Below, in pieces: positions 13,816-24,446 of a stretch of 64,000 nucleotides of DNA; the first letter of the stretch is position 1; the number at the start of each line of letters is the position of its first letter. Made by a program: the position numbers and the translations under genes. The DNA comes from Prorocentrum cordatum (taxonomy: Eukaryota > Sar > Dinophyceae > Prorocentrales > Prorocentraceae), in assembly GCA_963575745.1 (NCBI GenBank), contig CAUYUJ010020529.1, positions 12,501 through 76,500 on the forward strand. Direction: 5' to 3'. The notes below the pieces were generated by a model. That model was not told the origin of the DNA and searched no databases. It saw nothing but the letters and a program-made list of their open reading frames with translations.

Positions 13816-14714
13816 GCCTCGTGCACGCTATGGCCCTTCCCAAACCCCGAGGTCACTGGGGACATATTCGAAGCAATGATGGGCCTTTGCCTCCCGTGGC
13901 AGGAAGCGCGCAAAGGGTTCCGCACACAGTGCGCTGCGACGTGGGGTTGATAGCTGGCGGACCTCGAAACTGTCCACACCAAGCTCGCCAAGGTCATACG
14001 TCATACGAGTACCCTGGCCACTTACGCCCACCACCACGAGATAGCTGGCAAGCATGGCTGTCCGAAAACGTGGGCGGGGATGGAGACGCGCGACTTCACT
14101 TCGGAAGCCCCCCTTCGCGTATTGGAAGCTATTGTGCAGCCGGCTGACGTGAATCGGTTGCACGACGGAGAGTGCTCCATCTGCCTGCTTCACACTGCCG
14201 TGGCAGGGTCGGAGATAGGGCTGGGATGCCCGCGGGCCATGGACGACTTACAGTACATAGGCGGAGGAAAGGCCATCTCCAACCATCGCCTCGACGAAGA
14301 CATCCCCGCCTCACCCGCCCCAGGTACAACGCTGGTTCCCCCCGTCGTGCGCGATGGGTTAGGCGCTTCAGCAGGCTACAGAAGGAGGCCACCTACAACT
14401 GCGACGGATGCCACAGCGTGGGGCCCCACGGTTCTGCAGGCACTTGGGAGGACGACTACGCCCGGGAGCTACTCGCCCAGAACCGCCCGCAGGCGTACAT
14501 GAAGGGGAAAAGCTGCAGATGGCTCTGCGAACGCTGTTGGGTCGTCTCATTGGAGAAGAAAGGCGTTGCCCTCCCCGAGCCCGACCCCTCGGAGCGCATC
14601 AGCAAGAAGTCCATGCAGTGGCTACTACAGGAGCATAAGCGCAGGCTACAAGTCAACCGGGGGCAGAAGGGGGCGAAAACCCTCCCATCCCTGTCCAGGC
14701 TACCACTGGGGTAG
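13816..14714 (+). pseudogene. Cys-rich (zinc-binding-like) segment after the helicase
   Basis: Two overlapping frames each hold Cys pairs. One reads DGECSICLLHTAVAGSEIGL (near 14165-14225). The other reads YNCDGCHSVGP...SCRWLCERCW (about 14395-14540), a four-Cys arrangement typical of treble-clef or ribbon fingers, followed by a basic helix ending near 14714. No known family is assigned. Same strand and spacing suggest a continuing polyprotein. Confidence 0.4.
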
Positions 14715-14759
14715 CAGAAACCAACGGATACAGCAGCCCCGGACTCCCTCAAGGGGCTC

Positions 14760-15776
14760 TTGCTTCGCACGCCGCGCCACTGCCGCCCCACCAGCGTAGG
14801 CGCCACGCTACCACCGCAAAGGTTATCGGACGGCAGGTTCGGTACAGAGGCGCACCGTAGCAAATGCTATTCGGCCAAGTGCGATTTCTGTCCCCCATAC
14901 TCCCCATGTGTCGAATGGCCTGCAGGCGCACCCGCCCTTGGGTGTTTCATATGGCTCCCGGAAGAAGGCGTCGAGTGCAGTGTTCGCACAGGTCTCCCAG
15001 AGTGGGAGGCAATTCCGTCTTTGTGGGTCAAAAGACAGCGGCGCGCCAGCTGGGCCTGCAGGAGATGCATGGTGCACATCTGGGACATTGCACCCAGCGC
15101 ACTCAACAGAGTGCTGGACTCATGCTCGAACAAGATATATATCCCCCAGCCCCGTCATGGCGGCGACCAGCGAAGGCACTCAGGACTGGGGCATCTACGA
15201 CATGACAGCGCACCTTTCCCCTGTCAGCCCAGCGACGGACGAGGGCTCCATCTCAGGCAGCCCCCTGGGCACGGATCGCGGTCAATGAGGATCTCCGATG
15301 ACAAGGCTACATTCAGGTGCGCTCTGCCAGCACTCCCACCACCCAGCGCACCCCAGCTGCCCACGTACTCCACCCTCCGTCTCGAGGGAGAGCAGTCGTA
15401 CGGCCCAGTCCGCAAACTTGTGAAGTTTCTGATGGAATGGAACCACGAGGTCTACATCCGCTGGACGACCTTCGGGGGGAAAAGGAACGGAGACAGAGTG
15501 GGTGAAGACAGCGATGAATCGGAATGGTCACACAACCAACTGTTGCGCTTCCTGGAATTCATCTACGGGGGCCAGATTCCCAAGAATGGACATCCCCCTT
15601 TCATCCCGTTGGGCGGGCAGAGAGCTGCCGCGGCCAATGCCATCGCGCAGCTGGTTGGGAGGAATCAGAAGTACCAGGAGGCCTGGCGCTCCTTCTCCGA
15701 CTCGCTCAGCAGCCAAAGAGGGCAATGCCCCCAGCGACAGCCGTTGGACACGCTGCACCGTTTTTTTTTATCCTAA
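14760..15776 (+). CDS. Unrecognised ORF with a CxxC...CxxC module
   Basis: A 338-codon frame. Near 14865-15080 it reads SKCYSAKCDFCPPYSPC and later SWACRRCMVHIWD, again spaced Cys pairs like those in the preceding segment and suggesting a repeated zinc module. The second half (from about 15370) reads YGPVRKLVKFLMEWNHEVYI and RFLEFIYGGQIP, a well-ordered, non-repetitive domain with no recognised relative. It stops at 15774-15776, just before the next ORF. The start is not determined; it is probably a continuation of the upstream polyprotein. Confidence 0.4.
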   Translation: MLRTPRHCRPTSVGATLPPQRLSDGRFGTEAHRSKCYSAKCDFCPPYSPCVEWPAGAPALGCFIWLPEEGVECSVRTGLPEWEAIPSLWVKRQRRASWACRRCMVHIWDIAPSALNRVLDSCSNKIYIPQPRHGGDQRRHSGLGHLRHDSAPFPCQPSDGRGLHLRQPPGHGSRSMRISDDKATFRCALPALPPPSAPQLPTYSTLRLEGEQSYGPVRKLVKFLMEWNHEVYIRWTTFGGKRNGDRVGEDSDESEWSHNQLLRFLEFIYGGQIPKNGHPPFIPLGGQRAAAANAIAQLVGRNQKYQEAWRSFSDSLSSQRGQCPQRQPLDTLHRFFLS

Positions 15777-15783
15777 ATGAAGG

Positions 15784-17169
15784 ATGACCCTGCAGGGGGA
15801 ACGTTGGAGTTTTTTTGCCGGCGAGCGCAACGCCGGGAGCAACAGCGGCATGGGATATCATTCCCCCGCCGCCTTCTGGAGCGAGCCCCCAGCAGCCTCA
15901 GACGACCGCGCCCCCGGCGAGGACCTCCGCCAGCAACCCCCGGTAGCTGCAAAGGCGGGCCAAGAGATAAAGGAGGAGCCATCCCCAGACAGGGGCGTCC
16001 ACGGCAATGGCGACAACCCATTCGAGGTAGACTGGGATGAGGACAACCCACCAGACAGGACCGTCTCCATGGTCGGCAGTCCCTCGCAGCAGGCCGAGGA
16101 GACCGAAGCCCACGGCCCCAGCGACAGAGATGGTCCCCGCAGGCGGACAGTGCTGTGGACAGACCCCCCTTCAAGGGAGGAGGCGGCCACCTGGGCGCCT
16201 TGCGCTACGGCCCGCTCCCGGGCGGACATGGAAAAGATCCGTGACGGCAGGGGCCTAAGAGGGGCGGGGAGCAAGCCAGACTGCCGCCAGGAGTCTATCC
16301 CTGAGCACGCCGCGCCTGTGCGCGAGACCCGTCCGCCGCCTAGCCCCCGGCAGGACGGCAGCCCTGACAGACGGCCTCGCCCGCAGGCAGATCCATTCCC
16401 ACCTCCGCGTCGAGACGGCCCCTTGGGAGGGCTTCCCATGCGCATGAGGTCTATCTACGAGGCCGACATTCAGAGAGACGAGCCAGCCCCAGACAAGGTC
16501 ATCAGACTGCAGAAGACGCTCGGAGGCGCATTCAACGGGGCATGGACGGCGTGGGTCCGCAGGGCAGGCAGCTGGCAAGGTCTGCCTTGGGTCCGCATCC
16601 ATTCGGACCGCAAGAGGAACTCACTTCAGCTTTGCGAAGAATTTCTGCGGGCTTGGGAAGCAGCGGGCCACGACGCCTACAAGATGGTAAGGGACCACCA
16701 GCCCCGAGTGGACTGGCCAAAGGTCACTGAGAAGTATCGTAGCCTGCTACAGCGCAGCGCAAGGACCAGCACACCCAAGGGACAAGATAGCGAAGGCCGC
16801 CCATGCCCTTGGGCCGCCAGCAGCAGGACCGTACCCACTCCTCCGGCCCCACCCGGCAGGACAAGCGGCTGCGCGCAGGCCTGTTCCTCTCGCACACACA
16901 GCGGTACTGACCAGCAGCGCCCGTGGAGCAAGCCCAGAGCAGACGCACTTGCCCCGCCAGTGTACACCGACTACAGGGAGACCACCCGGTCGGGAGCATC
17001 CAGCTCTGGAGCCTCATGGCACCCAAGGCCGCACTGGGAAGGGTGGGACCGCCAGGAGAGTTCATGGAGAGGCGCTGATTGGGGTAACAGGGAAAAGACG
17101 ACCGCCCCGAAAAGTGACGCGCAATGCGCCGATAAGCGACAGCGAGGAAGGAAACTCGCACGCTGGTAG
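15784..17169 (+). CDS. Unrecognised acidic-then-basic Pro/Arg-rich ORF
   Basis: A 461-codon frame opening 8 bases after the previous stop. The N-terminal two thirds is Pro/Gly/Arg/Asp-rich and low complexity. A more ordered segment near 16435-16760 reads MRSIYEADIQRDEPAPDKV, then IRLQKTLGGAFNGAWTAWV, and further on LCEEFLRAWEAAGHDAYKMV. Composition resembles the ORF1-like protein at the left edge of the window, though no direct alignment is seen. It could be the end of a giant element or the start of another copy. Confidence 0.4.
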   Translation: MTLQGERWSFFAGERNAGSNSGMGYHSPAAFWSEPPAASDDRAPGEDLRQQPPVAAKAGQEIKEEPSPDRGVHGNGDNPFEVDWDEDNPPDRTVSMVGSPSQQAEETEAHGPSDRDGPRRRTVLWTDPPSREEAATWAPCATARSRADMEKIRDGRGLRGAGSKPDCRQESIPEHAAPVRETRPPPSPRQDGSPDRRPRPQADPFPPPRRDGPLGGLPMRMRSIYEADIQRDEPAPDKVIRLQKTLGGAFNGAWTAWVRRAGSWQGLPWVRIHSDRKRNSLQLCEEFLRAWEAAGHDAYKMVRDHQPRVDWPKVTEKYRSLLQRSARTSTPKGQDSEGRPCPWAASSRTVPTPPAPPGRTSGCAQACSSRTHSGTDQQRPWSKPRADALAPPVYTDYRETTRSGASSSGASWHPRPHWEGWDRQESSWRGADWGNREKTTAPKSDAQCADKRQRGRKLARW

Positions 17170-17987
17170 CGCGGCGACTTGCCTGACAGGTGCCCCCTGC
17201 CCCTAGCAGGGCTGACACAGCCCAGAGCCCCCAAGGCGCACGGCCTAGGGCTCCCTTGGACAACGGGCGCCCCCCTTCATGAAAGGCTAGCCGCACCCGT
17301 ATGCCGCGGAGACCCCCCGGAGGTGTGGCTTGTCCTCCTCCTTGGGCGTCCCCGCTCCTGACTAACGTCCTGCGGTTATCGGCCGCTCTCCCCCTCTCCC
17401 TCCTGGTGCTCACAAGTCCTGCGGCTATCGGCCGCTACCCCCCCTTCCCTCGTCGCCACGTCTGCGCGCAAGTCCAGCGGCTATCGGCTGCCACCCCCCC
17501 CCTCCTCGTCGCCGCAGCACAGTGCCGGAGAGGCGCGGCGATCACGGGTCCCGCCTCGCGCAGGCAGGGTCAGTCGCGGCTGGCCCCAGGGCCGATGGAT
17601 TCCCACTGAGCGGCTAGCTCCTGTCGGCCCACCCAGTGGCGGGGTTTGTGTCACCGCAGTGGCAGGCCGCGGCCTCAGTCCAGCGCTACCTCCTGGGAGT
17701 GAGGTACACCTAGCTGCGATAGGCACCCACGTGCCCCGTGGCCCCTTGCCCGTGCGGTCGGCTGAAATAATCTCACCGACGGTTTTGGCCGCGTTGCCGG
17801 CCCGTGGAGAACCAGGTCGGCTCGCTGAAGGCGTTTCCCCACCGCCCCCCCTCATGCTTCCACCCAGGCACTTTGCCCGCGCTGAGTGCGGGCCGGGACG
17901 CAGAGGGCGCCGGCTGCGGCCCCTCCTCGTGCTCTATCTCTTGAAGTCCAGCTGTGCGCTTAGTGTCGGGCGAAGAGAACTATGCGC
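17170..17987. other. Non-coding GC-rich stretch with short GCGGCTATCGGC repeats
   Basis: No gene is recognised. Three near-identical motifs (GCGGYTATCGGCYGC) lie about 50-60 bases apart at roughly 17370-17500, each followed by a C/T-rich stretch. Confidence 0.5.
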
Positions 17988-18490
17988 ATGCACCGATCCT
18001 GGCAAGGCCCAACCTTGACCCAGGATCGGTGCATATGCCTTCCTGGCCAAGGTAGGAGGGCGTATGCACCGATCCTTGGCTCAGGATGTGCCTGGCCAGA
18101 ATCGGTGCATGTGCATAGTTCTTTTTCCTTTATAGTGCCTTTCCCCTTCGTCGCTGTTGGGAGTGATCATCACTGCGTTAGACCCCCGCAGTCTCGTGGG
18201 CGTGTAGCCCGTGCGGTCGGCTGGGACAAGGCCACCCGCGGTTTTGGCCGCATTGCCGGCCCGCGGTGGACAGGGCCGACCGGCTGAAGGCACCGCCCCA
18301 TTTATTCTTGCTTGCAGTATGGCTCTGGCCACGGTTTGTGCCACCTCCTGGGTTCGAGGGGCATTGCACTGCGCCTTGGTGCCCGCGGCATCCCGTGGGT
18401 TCCCACTCCTGCGGTCGGCTGAAATAACCCCACCCAGGCCTTTGCCCGTGTGAGTGCGGGCCGTGGTGCAGAGGCACTGGCTGAAGGCCT
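17750..18490. repeat. Three diverged copies of a ~90-bp repeat
   Basis: Copies at about 17750-17845, 18208-18300 and 18409-18490 share GTGCGGTCGGCTG, then GGTTTTGGCCGC or a relative, then GGCTGAAGGC. A partial fourth (GAGTGCGGGCCG) lies near 17883. Confidence 0.6.
17988..18110. repeat. Two consecutive foldback pairs sharing ATGCACCGATCC
   Basis: ATGCACCGATCCTGG (17988-18002) is the exact reverse complement of 18020-18034. A second, imperfect pair is 18064-18079 with 18096-18110. Each can form a 15-16 bp stem with a 17-base loop. They could be miniature foldback remnants or a structured RNA/DNA site. Confidence 0.7.
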
Positions 18491-18499
18491 TTCCTCGTG

Positions 18500-19060
18500 C
18501 GTCACCGTTCGAATTCTTCGAAGTCTTGATGAGTGCCTATTGGCCTCCCCCCCATCGGTGGCTTTGTGATTGATCGGCATTCTTGGTGTCGTACACGCAC
18601 TGGGTGCCACGTGGATGAGTTCGCCGCGCTTCCGCCTCTCCTGCGCTCTGTTTCTGCCCCGTCGTCTTCGCTCGCGTTTGTTAGGTCGCGTGTCGTTTGT
18701 TTCGCTCGCGCCACCTGGCTCCGCTCTCTTTCTTCCGGATGCCGGTCGGCACTCCACCTGCGAGTCCGGCCTGTGTTCTGTGGTTGCCCACCTGTGGCCG
18801 CCTCCCTCCGCTGGCATCCGCCCAGCGGTTGTTTGCTTGGTTCTGCGTGTACTCTTCTGGCAGGGTATAGGTCCGGCTTCCATCTGCGGGTCCGGCCTGT
18901 TCTTTGGTTGCCCAATTGTGGCCGCCTCTCTTCCTAATTTGTTGTGCAGGTGCATTCCGCGCGTTCTCGCGCTAATTATCTTGCGCTGTGCCCCAGCCTC
19001 GGTCATGCCGCCCTTTGGACTTTTCCTCGCGGGCCGCTAATCAAAAAAACGTATCCCCGC
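18500..19060. repeat. Unassigned DNA with an internal ~75-bp duplication
   Basis: Segments near 18748-18812 and 18873-18930 share TCCRYCTGCGRGTCCGGCC followed by GGTTGCCCAMYTGTGGCCGC. No supported gene on either strand. Confidence 0.5.
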
Positions 19061-19199
19061 CAGACCGTAGCCTCTGGCTCCAGCCGTCTCGGCTCGAGGT
19101 GGCTTGAGCGGCCTGGGTCCCGCGGCCTGGCGGGCGCGCCGGGGGGCTTCCGGCGGCGGCTTGGACGGGGGGGTCTCGTCACCCTCCTTTCTCGGCCGC

Positions 19200-20010
19200 G
19201 ACCCCCGGGCGATGGAGTCCGCTGCGGTGGCGGCGGCGCCGGGCTGCCGCCGCTCGCGCAGCTGGCGTGGCGGCGGCGCCGAGGCGCCCACGGCGCGGCG
19301 TCGGCGGCTTCGTCGCGCGGCCGCCGCTCGCGCCCCTGGCGCGGCTCGATCTGGCCGGCGCCGCGGTGACGCCGCCCGGCCTGCCGCCCCCCGGCCGCCG
19401 ACCGCGCCGCCGGCGCCGCCGCCCGCGGCCGCGGTCCCCTGGCCCCGCGCAGCCGCCCGCCGCCCCCGCCGCGGCCGCCGGCGCCGCGGCCGCTAGCCCC
19501 CCGTGGCCCTGCTGCCGCCTCGCAGCCTCTGACGCGGCTGCCGCCGCCGCGGCCCGCTGCTCGTTTGGCGCTGCGGCCGCCGTGGCCCGCGCGGCCGCCC
19601 TGGGGCCGGCCGTTGCGCGCGCCGCTGCCGCGGCCGCTGGCGCTGCGGCCGCTACTGCGGCCGCTCGCGCGGCGGCCGACGCCGCGACCGCGGCGGCTGC
19701 CAGCTCGGCTGCCGGCGCCGCCGGCGTGGTGGCCGCGGCTGCTGCCCCCCTCCGCGGCGGCTGCCGCCGACGCTTCGGCTGCCCCCGCCGCGGCGGCTGG
19801 CGCTGCCGCGGCCGCGGTGGCCGCCGCCGACGCGCGGCCTGCCGCGGCTTCCGTCGGCGCCGCCGCCGCCGCGGGCAACTCGGCCGGAGCTGCCGCGGCC
19901 GTGGCTCGTGCTGCCGCGCTGGGGCCCGCCGCGGCCGACGCTGCCGCGGCGGCCGCCGCTGCCGCCGCTGCGGCCGCCGCTGCCGCCGCGGCGGCGGCTG
20001 CCGCCTCACC
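19200..20010. repeat. Extreme GCC/GGC-rich tract
   Basis: About 800 bases made almost only of GCC, GCG and GGC triplets, with many CGGCCG and GCGGCCGC sites and very high CpG density. It gives alanine- or arginine-only translations in several frames, so no frame is favoured. Confidence 0.75.
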
Positions 20011-20035
20011 TGACGGAGGCGGGCCTCACAGCGTG

Positions 20036-20870
20036 GAGACTCAGGAGTTTACTTCGGGAAGTGCAGCCGTTAGCTGCGACGGTCGTCTGGGAGTGCCACG
20101 GACCGAACGCGTGGTCGGTGGCCGCAGCGCGTCTGCTTCTCCTGGGGACTGGCAGGCGGGCACCCATGCCGCTCCCCACTCCCGTCAGCGCCCCTGGGGC
20201 AGCATCGCAGTGGAGGCCGAAAATGCGGTCGAAAGCGCGCCCCCTCTTGGAGACAGCATCGCGGCGACAAGAGCGCCGCAGAGGGCGCGCCCACGCAAAA
20301 CAGAGACTCAGGAGATTGCGTCGGCAATTGCGGCCGTTAGCTGCGACAGTCGTCAGGGAGAGCCACAGACTCGACGGGGTGGTCGTCTGCCGCGGCGAGC
20401 CGGTCCCTCCCTCTCCTCGCGATAGGCCGACAGTCCCTCCTGCTGCTCCTCACTCTTATTTGCGCCCTCGGGGCAGCGTCGGTGCGGAGGCGCGACCGAA
20501 AGCGCGCCCCCTCCTGGGAACATTGCCGCGGCGACAGTTGGGGGCGCTGCTGAGGGCGCGTCCGCGCTCGGAGACGCCCGCCACAAAATAGAGAGACAGG
20601 AGTTCACCTCGGAAAGCGCAACCGTTAGCTGCAGCAGTCCCTTGGGGGAGCTTCAGACCGAACGCGCAGTCGTCGGCCGCAGCGCGTCGGCCCCCCCCCT
20701 TCCTGGAGACCAGCGGGCGGACGCGTGACGCGCCCCCTCCTGGAGACAGTGTCGCGGCGACCTTTGGGGGCGCCCTGCAGAGGGCGCTGCCGCGCTCGGA
20801 GACGTTCCTCGCAGAATAGAGACTCAGGAGTTCGCGTTGGAAAGTGCAGCCGTTAGCTGGCCCCCCCTTC
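20036..20870. repeat. ~270-bp tandem repeat, 3.2 units
   Basis: Unit starts (GAGACTCAGGAG or GAGACAGGAG) at 20036, 20303, 20593 and 20819. All share GCCGTTAGCTGC (or CAACCGTTAGCTGC) about 30 bases in; CGAACGCG and GGCCGCAGCGCGT are in units 1 and 3; and the units carry a GAGACA(G/T)...GTCGCGGCGAC-like block. Units are 226-290 bp long and clearly diverged. Confidence 0.75.
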
Positions 20871-21799
20871 CGCCTCCCACACCGATCAGCGCCCTCGAGC
20901 GGGGCGGTGTCGGGGCGGGGGCAGGAGGTGCCCCTGATGCAGCCGACAGCGCCCCCGCATATGGCGATAGTCTGGCGGCGGCGGATGGGGGCGCGCCCGC
21001 GAGCGAGGGCGGGCGCGGGCCCAAAGGCGAACGCCAGCGAAGGGGGCCTGCCCCCGCGCACCTCAGTGCAGCGCCCCGCTCTTGCCTGAGCAGCCGGAGG
21101 CGATCCGGCCCCTGCCCGGCGGCCAGCTGCGCGGCTCGCGCCAGTCCGCATGGCCCCGCCAGGCGTCCTTGCCCCAGCTGCCGCCGCGCCGCTCGACGCC
21201 AGGTGCGGCCCTCGCGGCGGGCGCGACCAATCCGGGCGGTCGCAGACAGAGCTCGAGCGCCTCGGCAAAGGGCAACGGGGCTGCCTCGCCGGAGGCCTGC
21301 GACCAGAGCGCGCGGCGGCGCAGACAACCGGGCCAGGGGCGAGCGCGACCGAGTAGATAAGCAAAGCAGCATGCGGAGCAGGCGCCGGAAGAGCCCGTTG
21401 AGCAGGAGTTGCCCGCCGCGCGCGGGGGGGGCGCGGAAGTGGCGCCAGCGCGGGAATTGGAGCACGGGCAGGAACAGAAACAGAGAACCGCCCACCGCCC
21501 CACCCCCCTGGCGGCCGCGCCCTCGCCCTGGCCCCTCCCTATCTGACAATGGCGCGAGCTCGAGCGCCGAGGGGCGGCGGCAGCGCGGCTGGAACGCGCC
21601 CCCAGCGCGTCTGCCTGCGGGTGGGCGCCCCGCCTGGCCTCCGCGAGCGGCGACTTTCCAGTCTCCCCGCCGCCCCCAGGTCGAAACCTGGCCCCCGGCG
21701 GCGCCGACCGCGCTGGCGGGCCTGGCAGACGGCAGGCAACAGGCGGCGGACGCACCAGCAGCAGCAACAGCAGATGCAGCAGCAGCCGCCGCTCCAAGG
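20871..21799. other. GC-rich, CpG-dense stretch without a supported gene
   Basis: Open in several frames on both strands because stops are rare at this GC content. A short CAG run (polyGln if translated) lies at 21758-21785. No motif is recognised. Confidence 0.4.
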
Positions 21800-22280
21800 A
21801 CCAGCCACCGACCACCCCGCCCTGGGTAGCGAGGCCCGCCGCGCGCCAACGGCCAGAACCCTTAGACCTCGGCGCGGGGCAGCAGCTGTATGGAGCTACG
21901 ATCGACGACATCCAGTTGGGTCCCCCCGGGAAGACCCCTGGCAAGACGATAAAGCGGCTTCAAGCCACCGTGGGCGATGTTCACGGGCGACTGGCACTCG
22001 TTTGCCGAGCATCGCGCCGCGCCCGGCGCCAGAGTCGCGTTCGACCGCTACGGCGCGACCAGCAAAGTTGCATAAACTTCCCGTCCTCTTTCCGCAGCTA
22101 CAACTGCGATGTGCGGGCCGCGAAAGACGCGCTGGACCTCGGCGTCGACTGGGCCCAGCTGCAGCAGCGGTACCTGGGTCGCAGTGACGGCGCGGGCAGG
22201 GGGCGCCGCGCGGCGAAGGACCGCGCCGGCAGCCGCGCACCCAGGAAGGGAGAAGCAGGGGAAGGTCGTCAGCTCTAGCT
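21800..22280 (+). CDS. Hypothetical coding fragment, unknown function
   Basis: Two blocks in one frame look protein-like rather than repetitive: LYGATIDDIQLGPPGKTPGK with following IKRLQ (about 21888-21965), and YNCDVRAAKDALDLGVDWAQ with following LQQRYLG (about 22098-22180). Between them the neighbouring frame reads MFTGDWHSFAEHRAAPGARV (from 21977), so an indel or small intron may intervene; CTCTTTCCGCAG at about 22087-22098 resembles a splice acceptor. No family recognised. Confidence 0.3.
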
Positions 22281-22299
22281 CTGCGGGCGCGCCCGCCCT

Positions 22300-23276
22300 T
22301 GTTTCCCATGAATCACCCGCTGCTTCGCCCTCCCCGTGGCTGTGCGGCCGTTTGCCCTTCGCGTTCCGTGTGGCCCTGTCCTCTTGCAGCTGCGCCTCGC
22401 TGGGAGCGTTCCGGAGGTGCCTGGACCGTCCCGGTCGGCCCCTGGGGTCGCAATCGCGGCGCTTCGCGGTTCCTCCCCAGCTTGTTCCTGAACGACGAGT
22501 CCATGTGCAAGGGCTTCTTGGGCGCCTGGCGCAGATGCGGCTTCGATCGACACCCTGGCCTTCATTCGCACCCGGCCACGGCATGGCTTGGTATCCCAGG
22601 TGAACTGGCCCCCCTCTTGGCCTTCCCCGCGCTTGGCCGCTGCCTGACCCGGCTCCCTCGTCAGCAGGCCTCGTGGCGACCGGTGTTGGTTCCGATATTG
22701 CGCCTGGCTTGCCCCCCCACCCTTGGGGATCCGGCTCCACGGCGCCGTCAATACCTGGCGCGGTGCCCCTTGCTGGGGCGGGGCGCAGCGTGCCACGCGG
22801 CCCTGGCCGTTGACTGTAGCTGTTTTCGTTTCGGCCTTCGTTCGGTCCCAGCCACAGCCTGGCTTGGTATCCCTGCGTGGTGAACTAGCCTCCTCTTCGT
22901 GGCGTCTCGTGACTCGCGCTCGCCGCGTTGCGGGCACTTGGCCGGAGGTAGCCTGTGCCTTCACCTGCCTGGTGCGCCGCCCCCCCCCGGTCCCTTGCGC
23001 CCGGGGGTTTTCACGCTGGCTTCGTTGAGCCGGTGAAGCACCCTGGCGTCCAGGCGACTTGCACGTCGACCAGTTCCGGCTTGAACTCTTGCGTGTTCCT
23101 GGCCTCTGGTCCCAGACACCGCCACAGCCTGGCCGTGTTTGCAGCTGCCACCTGCATTGTGGGACGCGCCCTTTCGTGATTTGCTCAGGAGTGGTTCAGC
23201 CTTCTTGTTCAGCCATGTGAGGTTGTCTCTGTTGTCATGCAGCACTGGTTCGACCTGTGGCGCCTGGTGCGACGAG
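22300..23276. repeat. Unassigned GC-rich DNA with one ~60-bp duplication
   Basis: GGCCTTCRTTCG...CCAGCCACRGC-type sequence followed by TGGCTTGGTATCCC occurs near 22557-22605 and 22833-22885, each leading to GTGAACT. Nothing else is recognised. Confidence 0.5.
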
Positions 23277-23745
23277 GTTCAATTCATGTTTTTCCTGGTG
23301 GTCTCGTCCCTGGGATGCCCGCGCGCTTGCCTGGCAGCTCCCGGCAGCTTCTGCAGCCTTTAGCCTTCGGCGCAGCCCAGCGTCCTTCGGCGGTAGTCTT
23401 GCAGCAGCCTGTGCGCGCGCTAAATCAATTCGTTCCGCTCGTAGCCCGAGCTGAGTCGTGACGCCGCCCGCACCTCCGCCTGCGGCTGCGAGAAAAAATC
23501 CCCACCAGTTCTCCTGGTGGTCTCGCCCCTGGAGTGCTTGCACTTCAGCCGCCTGGCACACCTGGCAGCTCTTGCAGCCGCGCCTTCAGCCTCAGCGCCC
23601 CCCGGGCGTCCTTCGGCGGCAGTCCGGCAGCCGTAGTTGCGCGCGCTAAGTAATTAGATTTCGCTCGTAGCCCGGGCTGGCGTTTGACGCCTGCTGCGCC
23701 TTCGATTGCGGCCGCAACCAGAAGTATCCCCACTAGCCCATCCAG
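23277..23745. repeat. ~235-bp direct repeat, two units
   Basis: Units begin at about 23277 and 23508. They share TCCTGGTGGTCTCG near the start, GCGTCCTTCGGCGG in the middle, GCGCGCTAA, and CGCTCGTAGCCCG near the end. Identity is moderate, with small indels. Confidence 0.75.
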
Positions 23746-23847
23746 AAACGATGCCCAGGGGAGTTGAGGTGATCAGGGAAGTGGGTGAGCATGCAGAATA
23801 ACAAAGGGCGGGGGACGCCGTCCGAGGTGGAGAAGGGGGAGGAGGGA

Positions 23848-23975
23848 GGACGGAGGAGGAGGAGGAGGAGGAGGAGGAGGAGGAGGAGGAGGAGGAGGCG
23901 GATAAGGAGGAGGATAAGGAGGAGGAGGAGGAGGAGGAGGAGGAGGAGGAGGACGAGGAGGAGGACGAGGAGGAG
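23848..23975. repeat. (GGA)n purine tract
   Basis: About 125 bases of GAGGAG repeat with occasional GGATAAG interruptions. Confidence 0.9.
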
Positions 23976-23999
23976 CAGATGGAACACGTAACGAACATC

Positions 24000-24330
24000 A
24001 GAGCCTCTTCGGATGTCTCTTGGGGTCCTTTTGGGCCCTCTTGGAGCCATCTTGGGGCCTCGGACGGCCATCATAAGCGAAAAGACGAGAAACCAACACA
24101 CATTGTCACACTGATGTTCCCTAGGTTTCGGGAAGGGTTCGGCCTCGAGCTCTTTGGCCACTTGGAGCCGTCTTTGAGCGGTCCTGGGGCCTCTTGGATC
24201 ATCTTGGGAGCTATTTTGAGGCATCGTGGGATATCTTGAGCCATCTGCTAGCTCATCTTAGGATCCCCGAGGCGCTCTTGGAGCCATCATGGGCTATCTT
24301 GGACGCTCCAACCCCTCGCGGGACCCCCCG
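24000..24330. repeat. Degenerate CTTGGGGCC-type minisatellite
   Basis: Repeated TCTTGGGGYC / TTGGAGCCATCTTGGG words at irregular 12-16 base spacing. The same family recurs near 37100, 38030, 38740, 42440 and in the inverted repeat at 46059-48754. Confidence 0.6.
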
Positions 24331-24446
24331 TCCAGGTCCAGGGCAGGAGGTAGGTAGGGCTAGGGGTAAACCCATACCCGAAGGAGAAGTGGGGCAGATG
24401 GAAGACACGACGCGCTATACCACCCACGCCCCAAAAGGCTGGTGGG

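Noticed and set aside
18302-19006. 234-codon minus-strand ORF
   Set aside because: Composition is low complexity and it runs across the local duplication at 18748/18873; no motif or splice context.
19003-20425. Ala/Arg-rich ORFs of 250-290 codons
   Set aside because: Made by the GCC tract in every frame; no start, domain or frame preference.
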